Source: Sabulibacter ruber (lineage in GTDB: Bacteria > Bacteroidota > Bacteroidia > Cytophagales > Hymenobacteraceae). From it: DNA of 64,000 bases. The notes beneath the pieces were generated by a model, which saw nothing but the letters and a program-made list of their open reading frames with translations, was not told the origin of the DNA and did not search any database. Location of the stretch: assembly GCF_017355955.1 (NCBI RefSeq), contig NZ_JAFFID010000004.1, forward strand, positions 422,432 to 486,431, given 5' to 3'. The translations under genes were made by a program, and so were the position numbers. Of the stretch, positions 24,804 to 32,561 are shown one piece after another; positions within the stretch are counted from its first letter, which is position 1, and each line of letters begins with the position of its first letter.

Positions 24804-26194
24804 GCGTCTTTTCTTACGATACTTGCTAACATCTCGGCTTCCATTACCAATTGCCCGCCCACGTAGGCCTGGCCTTGCATTCTGGCAATGCCGCGTTTAA
24901 TAGGTGCCAACAGTTCGCATTTGAAAATTATGGTGTCACCTGGTAATACTTTACGGCGGAAACGGCATTTGTCTACGCCCATAAAATACGTCCAGTAATT
25001 TTCCGGATCCGGAACGGTGCTCAGTACAAAAATCCCGCCAGTCTGGGCCATGGCCTCAATCTGGATCACGCCCGGCATCACGGGATTGCCCGGGAAGTGC
25101 CCCTGGAAGAAAGACTCGTTCATGGTCACGTTCTTTACGCCCGTAACCGTGGTCTCATCCAGGTGGATGATTTTGTCAATGAGCAGGAAAGGGTACCGGT
25201 GCGGCAGGGTCTGCGCAATGCGGTTGATGTCCATCACCGGTGTTTTCTTAGGATCATACACCGGCACGTTCTTCACCGATGTTTCCTTGATGTATTTCTT
25301 GATTTTCTTCGCAAACGCCACGTTAGACGCGTGTCCGGGACGGGCGGCCAGGATCTGGCCTTTCAACGGACGACCCACCAAGGCTAAGTCACCTATAAGG
25401 TCAAGAAGCTTGTGACGGGCAGGCTCGTTTTTGTAGCGAAGGTCAACGTTATTCAGGATTCCTTCCTTCTTCACGGCCACTTTGGGCTTTTTCAGAAGGT
25501 CAGACAGATAGTCTAATTCATTTTCTTCCACCACGCGGTCTACCACCACAATGGCGTTGCTCAGGTCTCCGCCTTTGATCAGGTTTTGCTTGTAGAGCAT
25601 TTCCAGTTCGTGCAGGAAGCAGAAGGTGCGGCAAGAGGCAATCTCATCTTTAAACTGACGCAGGTCGGTCAAAGAGGCATGCTGAGAACCTAAAACCGGT
25701 GAGTGGTAATCTACCATCACGGTCACGCGGTAATCATCCAAAGGAAGAATGGCGATCTCAGTTTCGCGGGAGCCGTCCCGGAACATGATTTCCTCCGGTA
25801 CCTCAAAGAAGTTACGCAGGGCGTTCTGCTCTTCCAGGCCCACTTCCAGCAAAGGTTTCACGAAGAGAATGGAAGAACCGTCCATGATGGGAGGCTCGGG
25901 GCCGTCAATCTGGATGAGGACGTTGTCAATCTCCAGGCCTACCAGGGCGGCTAAGACGTGCTCCACTGTATTGACACGGGCGCCGTTCTGTTCAATGGTA
26001 GTTCCGCGGGAGAGGTCTACCACGTTGTCTACATCGGCGTCAACAATAGGTTGGTCAGGCAAATCAATGCGCTGGAATTTATATCCGTGATTGATAGGAG
26101 CGGGCATGAAGGTCATGTTAGACACTACTCCCGTGTGCAACCCTATTCCGGATACCGTTACCGGCGCCTTTATGGTATGCTGTTTATCGTTCAT
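24800..26194 (-). CDS. lpxC/fabZ: Fused UDP-3-O-acyl-GlcNAc deacetylase / 3-hydroxyacyl-ACP dehydratase
   Basis: This fusion of 464 aa is usual in Bacteroidota. The LpxC half (1-305) is the zinc deacetylase that commits the cell to lipid A; its metal ligands lie in NTVEHVLAAL and RHKLLDLIGDL. The FabZ half (about 320-464) dehydrates 3-hydroxyacyl-ACP in fatty acid synthesis, with the active His in HRYPFLLIDKI and GHFPGNPVMPGVIQIEAMAQ. Fusing them puts the branch-point between lipid A and fatty acids on one chain. Its ATG lies 31 bases after lpxD. Confidence 0.96.
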   Translation of the reverse strand: MNDKQHTIKAPVTVSGIGLHTGVVSNMTFMPAPINHGYKFQRIDLPDQPIVDADVDNVVDLSRGTTIEQNGARVNTVEHVLAALVGLEIDNVLIQIDGPEPPIMDGSSILFVKPLLEVGLEEQNALRNFFEVPEEIMFRDGSRETEIAILPLDDYRVTVMVDYHSPVLGSQHASLTDLRQFKDEIASCRTFCFLHELEMLYKQNLIKGGDLSNAIVVVDRVVEENELDYLSDLLKKPKVAVKKEGILNNVDLRYKNEPARHKLLDLIGDLALVGRPLKGQILAARPGHASNVAFAKKIKKYIKETSVKNVPVYDPKKTPVMDINRIAQTLPHRYPFLLIDKIIHLDETTVTGVKNVTMNESFFQGHFPGNPVMPGVIQIEAMAQTGGIFVLSTVPDPENYWTYFMGVDKCRFRRKVLPGDTIIFKCELLAPIKRGIARMQGQAYVGGQLVMEAEMLASIVRKDA

Positions 26195-26225
26195 GAAGCA
26201 CTAAATAGGTAAAGAGGGCTTAAAG

Positions 26226-27248
26226 TTAATTCTTTTCTCTGAGTTCCTCTACCTGTTTCTGTAACTCGGGCAGTTTCCGGAAAACGGTCATGCACCTCAA
26301 GTTCTGTTTATAATCAAACGCCGGAGACCCCTGGATAATGGTCCCAGACTCTTTTACACTCTTGGAAACACCGGATTGGGCACCGATGATGGTTTTATCA
26401 GCAATGGAAATATGGCCTACCACGCCTACCTGTCCGGCCAGGGTGCAGTAGTTGCCTATCTTGGTAGAACCCGAGATGCCGGTTTGGGCCGCCACTACGG
26501 TATGGCTGCCAATCTCCACGTTATGGGCAATCTGCACCAGGTTATCGATTTTGGTGCCCGAATGGATGATGGTAGAACCCATGGTAGCACAGTCAATGGT
26601 GGCGTTGGCACCGATGCTCACATGGTCTTCCAGGATTACGTTCCCAATCTGCGGGATGGCTTTGTAAGAACCGTCTTTCTGCGGCGCGAAACCAAAGCCG
26701 TCGCTGCCAATTACCGCCCCGGCATGTATGGTGCAGGAGTGGCCAATCTTGGTGTCTGAATAAATCTTAGCCCCGGCATAGATGATGGTGTTATCGCCTA
26801 CGGTTACGTTATCGCCAAGGTAGGCGTGTGGGTAGATGTGAACACCGCTCCCTATTTTGCAGTTTTTGCCTATATATGAAAAAGCACCCCGATAATGGCG
26901 CTCGCCAATGGTGGAGTTCTCGCCCATGAAGCAAGGTTCTTCCACGCCTTGTCTGGAAGCGGCTACCGCTTGTTGGTACACCTCCAGCAGCGTAGAGAAA
27001 GAGGAATAAGGGTCTTCTACCAGAATAAGGTTGGCAGAAACAGGCTGCTTGAGTTCCAGCGACTTGGCTACAATAACGGCCGTGGCCCCCGTGGTATAGA
27101 GGTATGGCTCATATTTGGTGTTAGACAGAAAAGAAAGCGCGCCGGGAGTGCCTTCCTCAATTTTAGCCAGAGTATTCACTTTTGCGTTACCATCTCCCTG
27201 CACCTGGCCCTGGAGTAAGTCAGCAATCTGTTGTACCGTAAATTCCAT
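26226..27248 (-). CDS. lpxD: UDP-3-O-acylglucosamine N-acyltransferase
   Basis: LpxD adds the N-linked acyl chain in the third step of lipid A synthesis. The 340 aa have an N-terminal uridine-binding domain (1-100, FTVQQIADLLQGQVQG), a hexapeptide beta-helix, and the catalytic His in NLVQIAHNVEIG. A C-terminal helix (KLPELQKQVEEL) closes the chain. The in-frame ATG at 27269 would add seven residues but lies inside or before the promoter; MEFTVQQ at 27248 is the natural start. It leads the operon lpxD-lpxC/fabZ-lpxA-ABC. Confidence 0.95.
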   Translation of the reverse strand: MEFTVQQIADLLQGQVQGDGNAKVNTLAKIEEGTPGALSFLSNTKYEPYLYTTGATAVIVAKSLELKQPVSANLILVEDPYSSFSTLLEVYQQAVAASRQGVEEPCFMGENSTIGERHYRGAFSYIGKNCKIGSGVHIYPHAYLGDNVTVGDNTIIYAGAKIYSDTKIGHSCTIHAGAVIGSDGFGFAPQKDGSYKAIPQIGNVILEDHVSIGANATIDCATMGSTIIHSGTKIDNLVQIAHNVEIGSHTVVAAQTGISGSTKIGNYCTLAGQVGVVGHISIADKTIIGAQSGVSKSVKESGTIIQGSPAFDYKQNLRCMTVFRKLPELQKQVEELREKN

Positions 27249-27252
27249 AAAG

Positions 27253-27260
27253 CAAAGGTA
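27253..27260 (-). promoter_or_regulatory. -7 promoter element of the lpx operon
   Basis: The minus strand reads TACCTTTG, an exact TAnnTTTG match, ending only four bases before the lpxD ATG. If used, the transcript would be leaderless or nearly so. No -33 TTG is at the right spacing. Confidence 0.5.
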
Positions 27261-27333
27261 AGTAAACAATTTTTAAACGAGGGCATCTTCACCGAGTGCC
27301 TGGTTCCAGGCTTGTGTTCTGGTGTAATTAGAG

Positions 27334-27373
27334 CCGTTTTCGGCTTGTTTTTCTAAGGCTGCCCCTAAAATGA
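27334..27373. repeat. Copy of the ~40-bp intergenic palindrome
   Basis: CCGTTTTCGGCTTGTTTTTC is followed by a diverged right half ending CCCCTAAAATGAG. It is the first of two or three tandem copies between lpxD and the hybrid sensor gene. Confidence 0.5.
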
Positions 27374-27377
27374 GCAT

Positions 27378-27419
27378 TCTTGTTTTAAGCCTGTTTTCTG
27401 AAAAGAACGCCAGGAATAG
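27378..27419. repeat. Copy of the ~40-bp intergenic palindrome
   Basis: CTTGTTTTAAGCCTGTTTTC, then TGAAAAGAACGCCAGGAATAG. A further degenerate copy may lie at 27457-27495. Confidence 0.55.
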
Positions 27420-27670
27420 CAGAAGCTTGTCTTATAGGCTTTGTTCTGTGTTAAAGCGGCTCTTGCGTTTTTCTTAAAAAGAACCCTTTCAGGTGAACTG
27501 GGGTTAAGGCTTTGTTGGCGTTACTGGCTACTTATTGTAAAAAACACTATATTGCGTAGGTGTTTAATTATATAGGTGTGTGATAAACACTCAAATATAA
27601 AGGCGCAGAAAGCTCCATGGATTCTCACTAAAAGAGAGTTGCATCATTGGATGTAGGGGAGTTGGTTCTC

Positions 27671-27727
27671 TTTACTGGTGCAAGCCAGTAAACCGCAGAA
27701 GGGGGAGGTTTTACTGGTTCGTTTTTT
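27671..27727 (+). promoter_or_regulatory. Attenuator-like leader of the hybrid sensor gene
   Basis: Three related segments can pair in two exclusive ways. TTTACTGG (27671-27678) pairs with CCAGTAAA (27685-27692). Alternatively CCAGTAAACC (27685-27694) pairs with GGTTTTACTGG (27707-27717), which is followed by TTCGTTTTTTC and so looks like an intrinsic terminator. It ends 19 bases before the ATG, and no rightward gene lies upstream that would need a terminator. Confidence 0.55.
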
Positions 27728-27746
27728 CTCAGGTGAGTTGTAACGT

Positions 27747-30700
27747 ATGTCAAGGCGCTTTTTTTTAAGTATTGCCACTGTACTGGTCATAGTAGCCAAT
27801 GTCACCCAAGCCTTGGCTAACTTGCCAGACCAGCGACGCTTCCTGCACATTGATGTCAATAATGGCCTTTCCCATAACCAGGTCACCTGTTTCCTGAAAG
27901 ACAGCAAGGGCTACATCTGGGTGGGTACTTCGTCTGGCCTCAACCGCTTTGATGGGTATGGAGTAAAAGTCTTCCGGCACAACTCGCGCACCACCGCCTC
28001 TCTGCGGGACAACCACATCAGCAAAATTTTTGAAGACCCCGAAGGGAATATCTGGGTAGCCACTCAGAAAGGGCTTACCGTTTACAACCCCATTCTAGAC
28101 AAGTTTGACCGGGACTATGCTGCACTCCTGAAAAAATACACCCTGCCTGCAGCCCCGGTGCAGGACATTGTGAAAGACAACTTTGGAAATTTCTGGTTTC
28201 TGCAAAATGGCCAGGGGTTAACCAGGTTCAACCCCAAGACCAAGGTTTCAACTAAAGTCACGCCCATTCCGGGTAAGACAACCACATTAGGTTCATCTCA
28301 GATAAACACTTTGGCTTTCACCAGCCAGGGCGATGTCTGGGTGCTGCATGCCGATGGCTTGCTGGAGAAATTGAACGGCAAGACCTTAAAGGTTGAAGCC
28401 CGCGAGACTGGGCTACAGACTCAGTTCCGCCAGCAAGCCCTGGGGTACGGCATGACCATTGACCGGGACGATGACTTGTGGCTGTTCTCTTCCTATGAAA
28501 GCGTGGGAGCGTTTCTGTACAAGTCAGCTTCCAGAACCTTCCTGAACTTCCACGAAAATGCCCCGGAACTTCGGCTGAACTCCAATCTGGTAAGAGGCGT
28601 GGTGGAGAACGAAGACGGTACCATCTGGCTGGCCACGGATCATGGGGGGGTGAACATCGTAAACAAGAAGGATCTTTCGGTGCAGTTTGTCAAAAACTCG
28701 CCGGAAATAAAAAACAGTCTTTCACATAACAGCCTAATCTCCATCTACAAAGACCGGGAGGGGATTATCTGGCTGGGTACTTACAAGAAAGGCCTTAATT
28801 ATTACCACAAGAACCTGTTCCGTTTTCAGCACCACCAAAATCAGTTGCTGGTGAAAGGCAGCCTGCCGTACGCAGACATCAACCGGTTTGTGGAAGATGC
28901 CCGGGGGAACCTTTGGATTGGAACCAACGGAGGCGGTTTGCTTTACTGGAACCGAAGCACCGGTCAATACACCCGCTACCAGCACAATCCCAAAGACCCT
29001 ACCAGCATCAGCAGCAATGTGATTGTGAGTTTGCTCCTGGACAAAGACCAGAACCTATGGATTGGCACGTACCTGGGCGGGCTGAATAAGTTTGACGGTC
29101 AGAAATTTACCCGATACAAACGCGAAGGCCAGGATGCGCTCAGCCTGGGGAACGACAATGTGTGGGAACTCTTCCAGGACAGCAAAGGCAGGATCTGGAT
29201 GGGAACCATGCGTGGCGGTTTGCAGCAGATAGATCCGCACACCGGCAAATTCAAGCCTTATCACCGTACTGCCGGGCAGGCAGGAATTGAGGCCCTTTAT
29301 GTGGCTACCATTGCCGAAGACACCAAAGGCAGACTCTGGGTAGGCGGCGACATTGGCGTGGAAGTGCTGGACCTTGCCACCAATAAGCTGGTGCAGTTCC
29401 AGAATGATCCCAGAAATCCCAGAAGCCTCAGCAGTAATACTGTGCTTTCTATTTTACAGGACAGTCGGGAGAATATCTGGGTGGGCACCAACGAGGGGCT
29501 AAACCTTTTCAACCCTAAAACCAATTCGTTCAGGTTGTTCACCAAGGAGAATGGTCTGGCAGATAACATCATCCTGAACATTCTGGAAGACCGCAACCAT
29601 GACCTATGGGTGAGTACGCCCAACGGTATTTCCAAACTGGAGATCAGCGGGCGGGAGGCGCAGAACGTTTCCTTCGTGGCGCACAACTATGATGAATCTG
29701 ATGGGTTGCAGGGCAAAGCTTTCAACGAGAACGCCGCATACTTAACCAGAAAAGGGGAAGTGCTGTTTGGCGGGCCTAACGGGTTCAACCTGTTTCAGCC
29801 CAGTAAGCTGAGCTTAAACAAAGTAGCGCCGGCTATTGTGTTCACAGATTTCCAGTTGTTTAACAGGAGCCTGAATGTAGGGGAGGAGGTAGACCACCGG
29901 GTGATCCTCACCAAAGCCTTGTCGGCTACCCGGCAGATTGCCCTAAAACATGACCAGAACATGTTTACTGTGGAGTTTGCGGCCCTGAACTTCTTCCATT
30001 CAGAAAAGAACAAGTACCAATACAAGCTGGAAGGCTTTGACAAGGAGTGGCACACCACTAACGGTAACAACCGCCGCATCACCTACACCAACCTTGACCC
30101 TGGCCAATACCAACTCAAAGTCCGAGCCTCCAACAATGACGGCGTCTGGAACAAGGAAGGCATCAACCTGAACATTGAGGTAGAGGTGCCGTTCTGGCGC
30201 AGCAACGTGGCATATGTTCTTTACTTCCTGATAGTGTTCGGGGTGCTTTATCTGATCCGGTGGGTGGAGATGCAGAAAGCCAACGTGAATTTCGCCCTGG
30301 AGCGCGAGCGCCGCGAGGTGAAACACATGCGCGAGCTGCACCTCATGAAGATCAAGTTCTTCACCAACATCAGTCATGAGTTCCGCACGCCGCTCACCCT
30401 CATTCTGGCTCCGCTGGAGCGTTTGCTGGCCACTACCCAGGACTCGGGGCAGCAGAGACAGTTCCAGATGATCAACCGGAACGCCAAACGCTTGCTGCAC
30501 CTGGTAAATCAACTGCTGGATTTCAGGAAACTGGAAGTGGAGGAAGTAGCTTTTGCTCCATCGGTGGGCAACATTATCAAGTTCATCAAAGAATCGGTGT
30601 ACTCTTTTTCTGATCTGTCTGAGAAAAACCACGTGAATTTGTCTTTTGAAACCAGCGTAAAAGAGCTGCACGCCTCTTTTGACATGGACAAATTGGGCAA

Positions 30701-31922
30701 GATCCTTTTCAACCTGCTCTCCAATGCCTTTAAGTTCACTCCTGAGAACGGCCATATCAAGGTGGAGGTGCAATGCCTGGAGAACGATTCAGAATCGCAG
30801 GGTTTGCACCTGCTGGAAATCAAAGTATCAGATACAGGTATTGGTATCTCAAAAGAAGCCCAGGAGAAAATCTTTGATCGGTTCTTCAGGGAAGATGTGC
30901 CAGACAACCTGGTGAACCAGGGCAGCGGCATCGGGTTGGCCATTACCAAAGAATTCGTCAAAATCCATGGCGGGTTGATTCAGGTGCGCAGCGAGTTGGG
31001 CAAAGGAAGTTGCTTCACGGTGACCTTGCCCATTAAAGTCACAGGTTCTGGTATTAATGGCATTGAAGCAGGCGAACTCACAGAAGAGATAGCGCCAGTG
31101 TCCAAAGGTGTGGAAATCACCAAACGGGTAGGGCCGGAAAGTCAGGAGCAAAAACTGGTAGTATTGCTGGTGGAAGATAACGCAGATTTCAGAACCTACC
31201 TGAAAGAAAATCTGGGGCAGCATTTCAATGTGGTAGAGGCGAAGAACGGAAAAGAAGGCTGGCAAAAGGCTTTGGCGTATCAACCAGACCTTATTCTGAG
31301 CGATCTCATGATGCCTGAAATGAACGGAATTGATTTCTGTAAGAAAATCAAAGCCGATGCCCGTACCACGCACATCCCGTTTGTCTTGCTTACCGCCCAA
31401 ACCGCCGAGGAGCAGAAATTGCAAGGCCTTGACATTGGTGCCAATGACTACATCACCAAGCCGTTCAACTTTGAAATGCTCCTCTCGCGCATGTCTAACC
31501 TGATTACGCAATGTCAGTTGCTGCAGAAAGCGTACGGGAAAAAAATAAGCGTGCAGACCAGTGAGGTAGAGATTGTTTCGTTGGATGACAAACTCATCCA
31601 GAAAGCCATCAAAGTGGTGGAGGATAATATTGACTGTCCGCAGTTCTCCGTGGAGCTGATGAGCCGCGAACTGGGCATGAGCCGGGTGTATCTTTATAAA
31701 CGGATTGTGGCGCTTACCGGTCAAACCCCCATGGAGTTCATCCGGAAGATCCGGTTGGAGCGGGCAGCGCAATTGCTGGAGAAAAGCCAGTTAACTGTGG
31801 CCGAGGTGGCGTATGCGGTAGGCTTCAACAATCCGAGGTACTTCTCTAAGTACTTCAAAGAGCAGTACCACATGCTGCCGTCTGTGTATGCAGAAAGCAA
31901 GCAATCTCACTCCATCACGTAA
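27747..31922 (+). CDS. Hybrid two-component sensor/regulator (HTCS) of the glycan locus
   Basis: This is a one-protein two-component system of 1391 aa. A signal peptide (1-25) is followed by periplasmic reg_prop beta-propeller repeats (about 30-690, each with a WVGT or LWIGT type blade), then a Y_Y_Y domain (about 735-800). A membrane helix (about 820-842) and a histidine kinase follow, with H877 in NISHEFRTP and an ATPase with NAFKFT and GSGIGL. The receiver domain carries D1186 in LSDLMMPE and KPF, and an AraC-type DNA-binding domain (about 1290-1385) ends the chain. Such proteins sense imported oligosaccharides and turn on the adjacent locus. It probably controls the xyloglucan genes that follow. 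A purine stretch AGGTGAG precedes the ATG. Confidence 0.92.
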   Translation: MSRRFFLSIATVLVIVANVTQALANLPDQRRFLHIDVNNGLSHNQVTCFLKDSKGYIWVGTSSGLNRFDGYGVKVFRHNSRTTASLRDNHISKIFEDPEGNIWVATQKGLTVYNPILDKFDRDYAALLKKYTLPAAPVQDIVKDNFGNFWFLQNGQGLTRFNPKTKVSTKVTPIPGKTTTLGSSQINTLAFTSQGDVWVLHADGLLEKLNGKTLKVEARETGLQTQFRQQALGYGMTIDRDDDLWLFSSYESVGAFLYKSASRTFLNFHENAPELRLNSNLVRGVVENEDGTIWLATDHGGVNIVNKKDLSVQFVKNSPEIKNSLSHNSLISIYKDREGIIWLGTYKKGLNYYHKNLFRFQHHQNQLLVKGSLPYADINRFVEDARGNLWIGTNGGGLLYWNRSTGQYTRYQHNPKDPTSISSNVIVSLLLDKDQNLWIGTYLGGLNKFDGQKFTRYKREGQDALSLGNDNVWELFQDSKGRIWMGTMRGGLQQIDPHTGKFKPYHRTAGQAGIEALYVATIAEDTKGRLWVGGDIGVEVLDLATNKLVQFQNDPRNPRSLSSNTVLSILQDSRENIWVGTNEGLNLFNPKTNSFRLFTKENGLADNIILNILEDRNHDLWVSTPNGISKLEISGREAQNVSFVAHNYDESDGLQGKAFNENAAYLTRKGEVLFGGPNGFNLFQPSKLSLNKVAPAIVFTDFQLFNRSLNVGEEVDHRVILTKALSATRQIALKHDQNMFTVEFAALNFFHSEKNKYQYKLEGFDKEWHTTNGNNRRITYTNLDPGQYQLKVRASNNDGVWNKEGINLNIEVEVPFWRSNVAYVLYFLIVFGVLYLIRWVEMQKANVNFALERERREVKHMRELHLMKIKFFTNISHEFRTPLTLILAPLERLLATTQDSGQQRQFQMINRNAKRLLHLVNQLLDFRKLEVEEVAFAPSVGNIIKFIKESVYSFSDLSEKNHVNLSFETSVKELHASFDMDKLGKILFNLLSNAFKFTPENGHIKVEVQCLENDSESQGLHLLEIKVSDTGIGISKEAQEKIFDRFFREDVPDNLVNQGSGIGLAITKEFVKIHGGLIQVRSELGKGSCFTVTLPIKVTGSGINGIEAGELTEEIAPVSKGVEITKRVGPESQEQKLVVLLVEDNADFRTYLKENLGQHFNVVEAKNGKEGWQKALAYQPDLILSDLMMPEMNGIDFCKKIKADARTTHIPFVLLTAQTAEEQKLQGLDIGANDYITKPFNFEMLLSRMSNLITQCQLLQKAYGKKISVQTSEVEIVSLDDKLIQKAIKVVEDNIDCPQFSVELMSRELGMSRVYLYKRIVALTGQTPMEFIRKIRLERAAQLLEKSQLTVAEVAYAVGFNNPRYFSKYFKEQYHMLPSVYAESKQSHSIT

Positions 31923-31945
31923 GATATTCTTTTTTAGAAAACAGG

Positions 31946-31976
31946 AAAGCAGCGCTCTGTAGGGTGCTGCTTTTTT
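31946..31976 (+). terminator. Terminator after the hybrid sensor gene
   Basis: AAAGCAGC pairs with GCTGCTTT across a 12-base loop and is followed by a T-run. Confidence 0.75.
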
Positions 31977-32023
31977 GTTTTGCCTTAAGTAACCAGAAGA
32001 ACCAATCATCTTTTTTTTACCGA

Positions 32024-32063
32024 TTATTTTGGGCCTAATTTTTAGAAAAGAAGCTAAAAATGG
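32024..32063. repeat. Copy of the ~40-bp intergenic palindrome
   Basis: TTATTTTGGGCCTAATTTTT then AGAAAAGAAGCTAAAAATGG, in the 640-base gap between the regulator and GH31. Two more copies follow, at 32193 and 32297. Confidence 0.55.
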
Positions 32064-32192
32064 AGCAGGAAATTTTTCTGCATTAGTTAGGAAGAGCAGG
32101 CTTTAAAATAGAATAACAAACCATTCCGAAATAGAAGTAAAAACCGACTTTTCGTGCCCGCAGGTTTCTCAATTACTCTCCTCTACCTACCT

Positions 32193-32232
32193 CCGTTTTA
32201 AGGCTGCTTTTTGGAATTAAGCTTAAAAACAT
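32193..32232. repeat. Copy of the ~40-bp intergenic palindrome
   Basis: CCGTTTTAAGGCTGCTTTTT, then GGAATTAAGCTTAAAAACAT. Confidence 0.6.
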
Positions 32233-32296
32233 CGGGTATTTTCCATTGTTCAGGGAAGTGTTCTTCTAAACATCCGGTTACATGAGTGGTTTGTAT

Positions 32297-32325
32297 CGGT
32301 TTTCCCGGAAACAGGCCGGAAACGG
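32297..32325. repeat. Shortened copy of the ~40-bp intergenic palindrome
   Basis: CGGTTTTCCCGG is followed by AAACAGGCCGGAAACGG. The rest of the gap to GH31 is AT-rich with no ORF or clear promoter, though the GH31 operon promoter must lie here. Confidence 0.55.
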
Positions 32326-32561
32326 ACTGGAAATCCTGATGGGTTAACATTTTGTAAAATAAAACCTGCGTATTTAGCTTAAAAATGCGGTTTTTTCATT
32401 TGTTAACAGATCAGACATAGAAAGGAAACATTTCATACATACCACATTTTTTGCTCCTACTTACCTTCATGTTGTTCTTTTCGGGGGGGTAGATGCTACG
32501 TAAGCGCTTGTGTCTTTCCTGATCAGAATGGATTAAAAGTTTATTCTCACAATTCAATTTG

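Noticed and set aside
27644..27907. Minus-strand ORF of 87 codons over the HTCS leader
   Set aside because: It overlaps the signal peptide region of the HTCS gene and the hairpins, with no recognisable domain.
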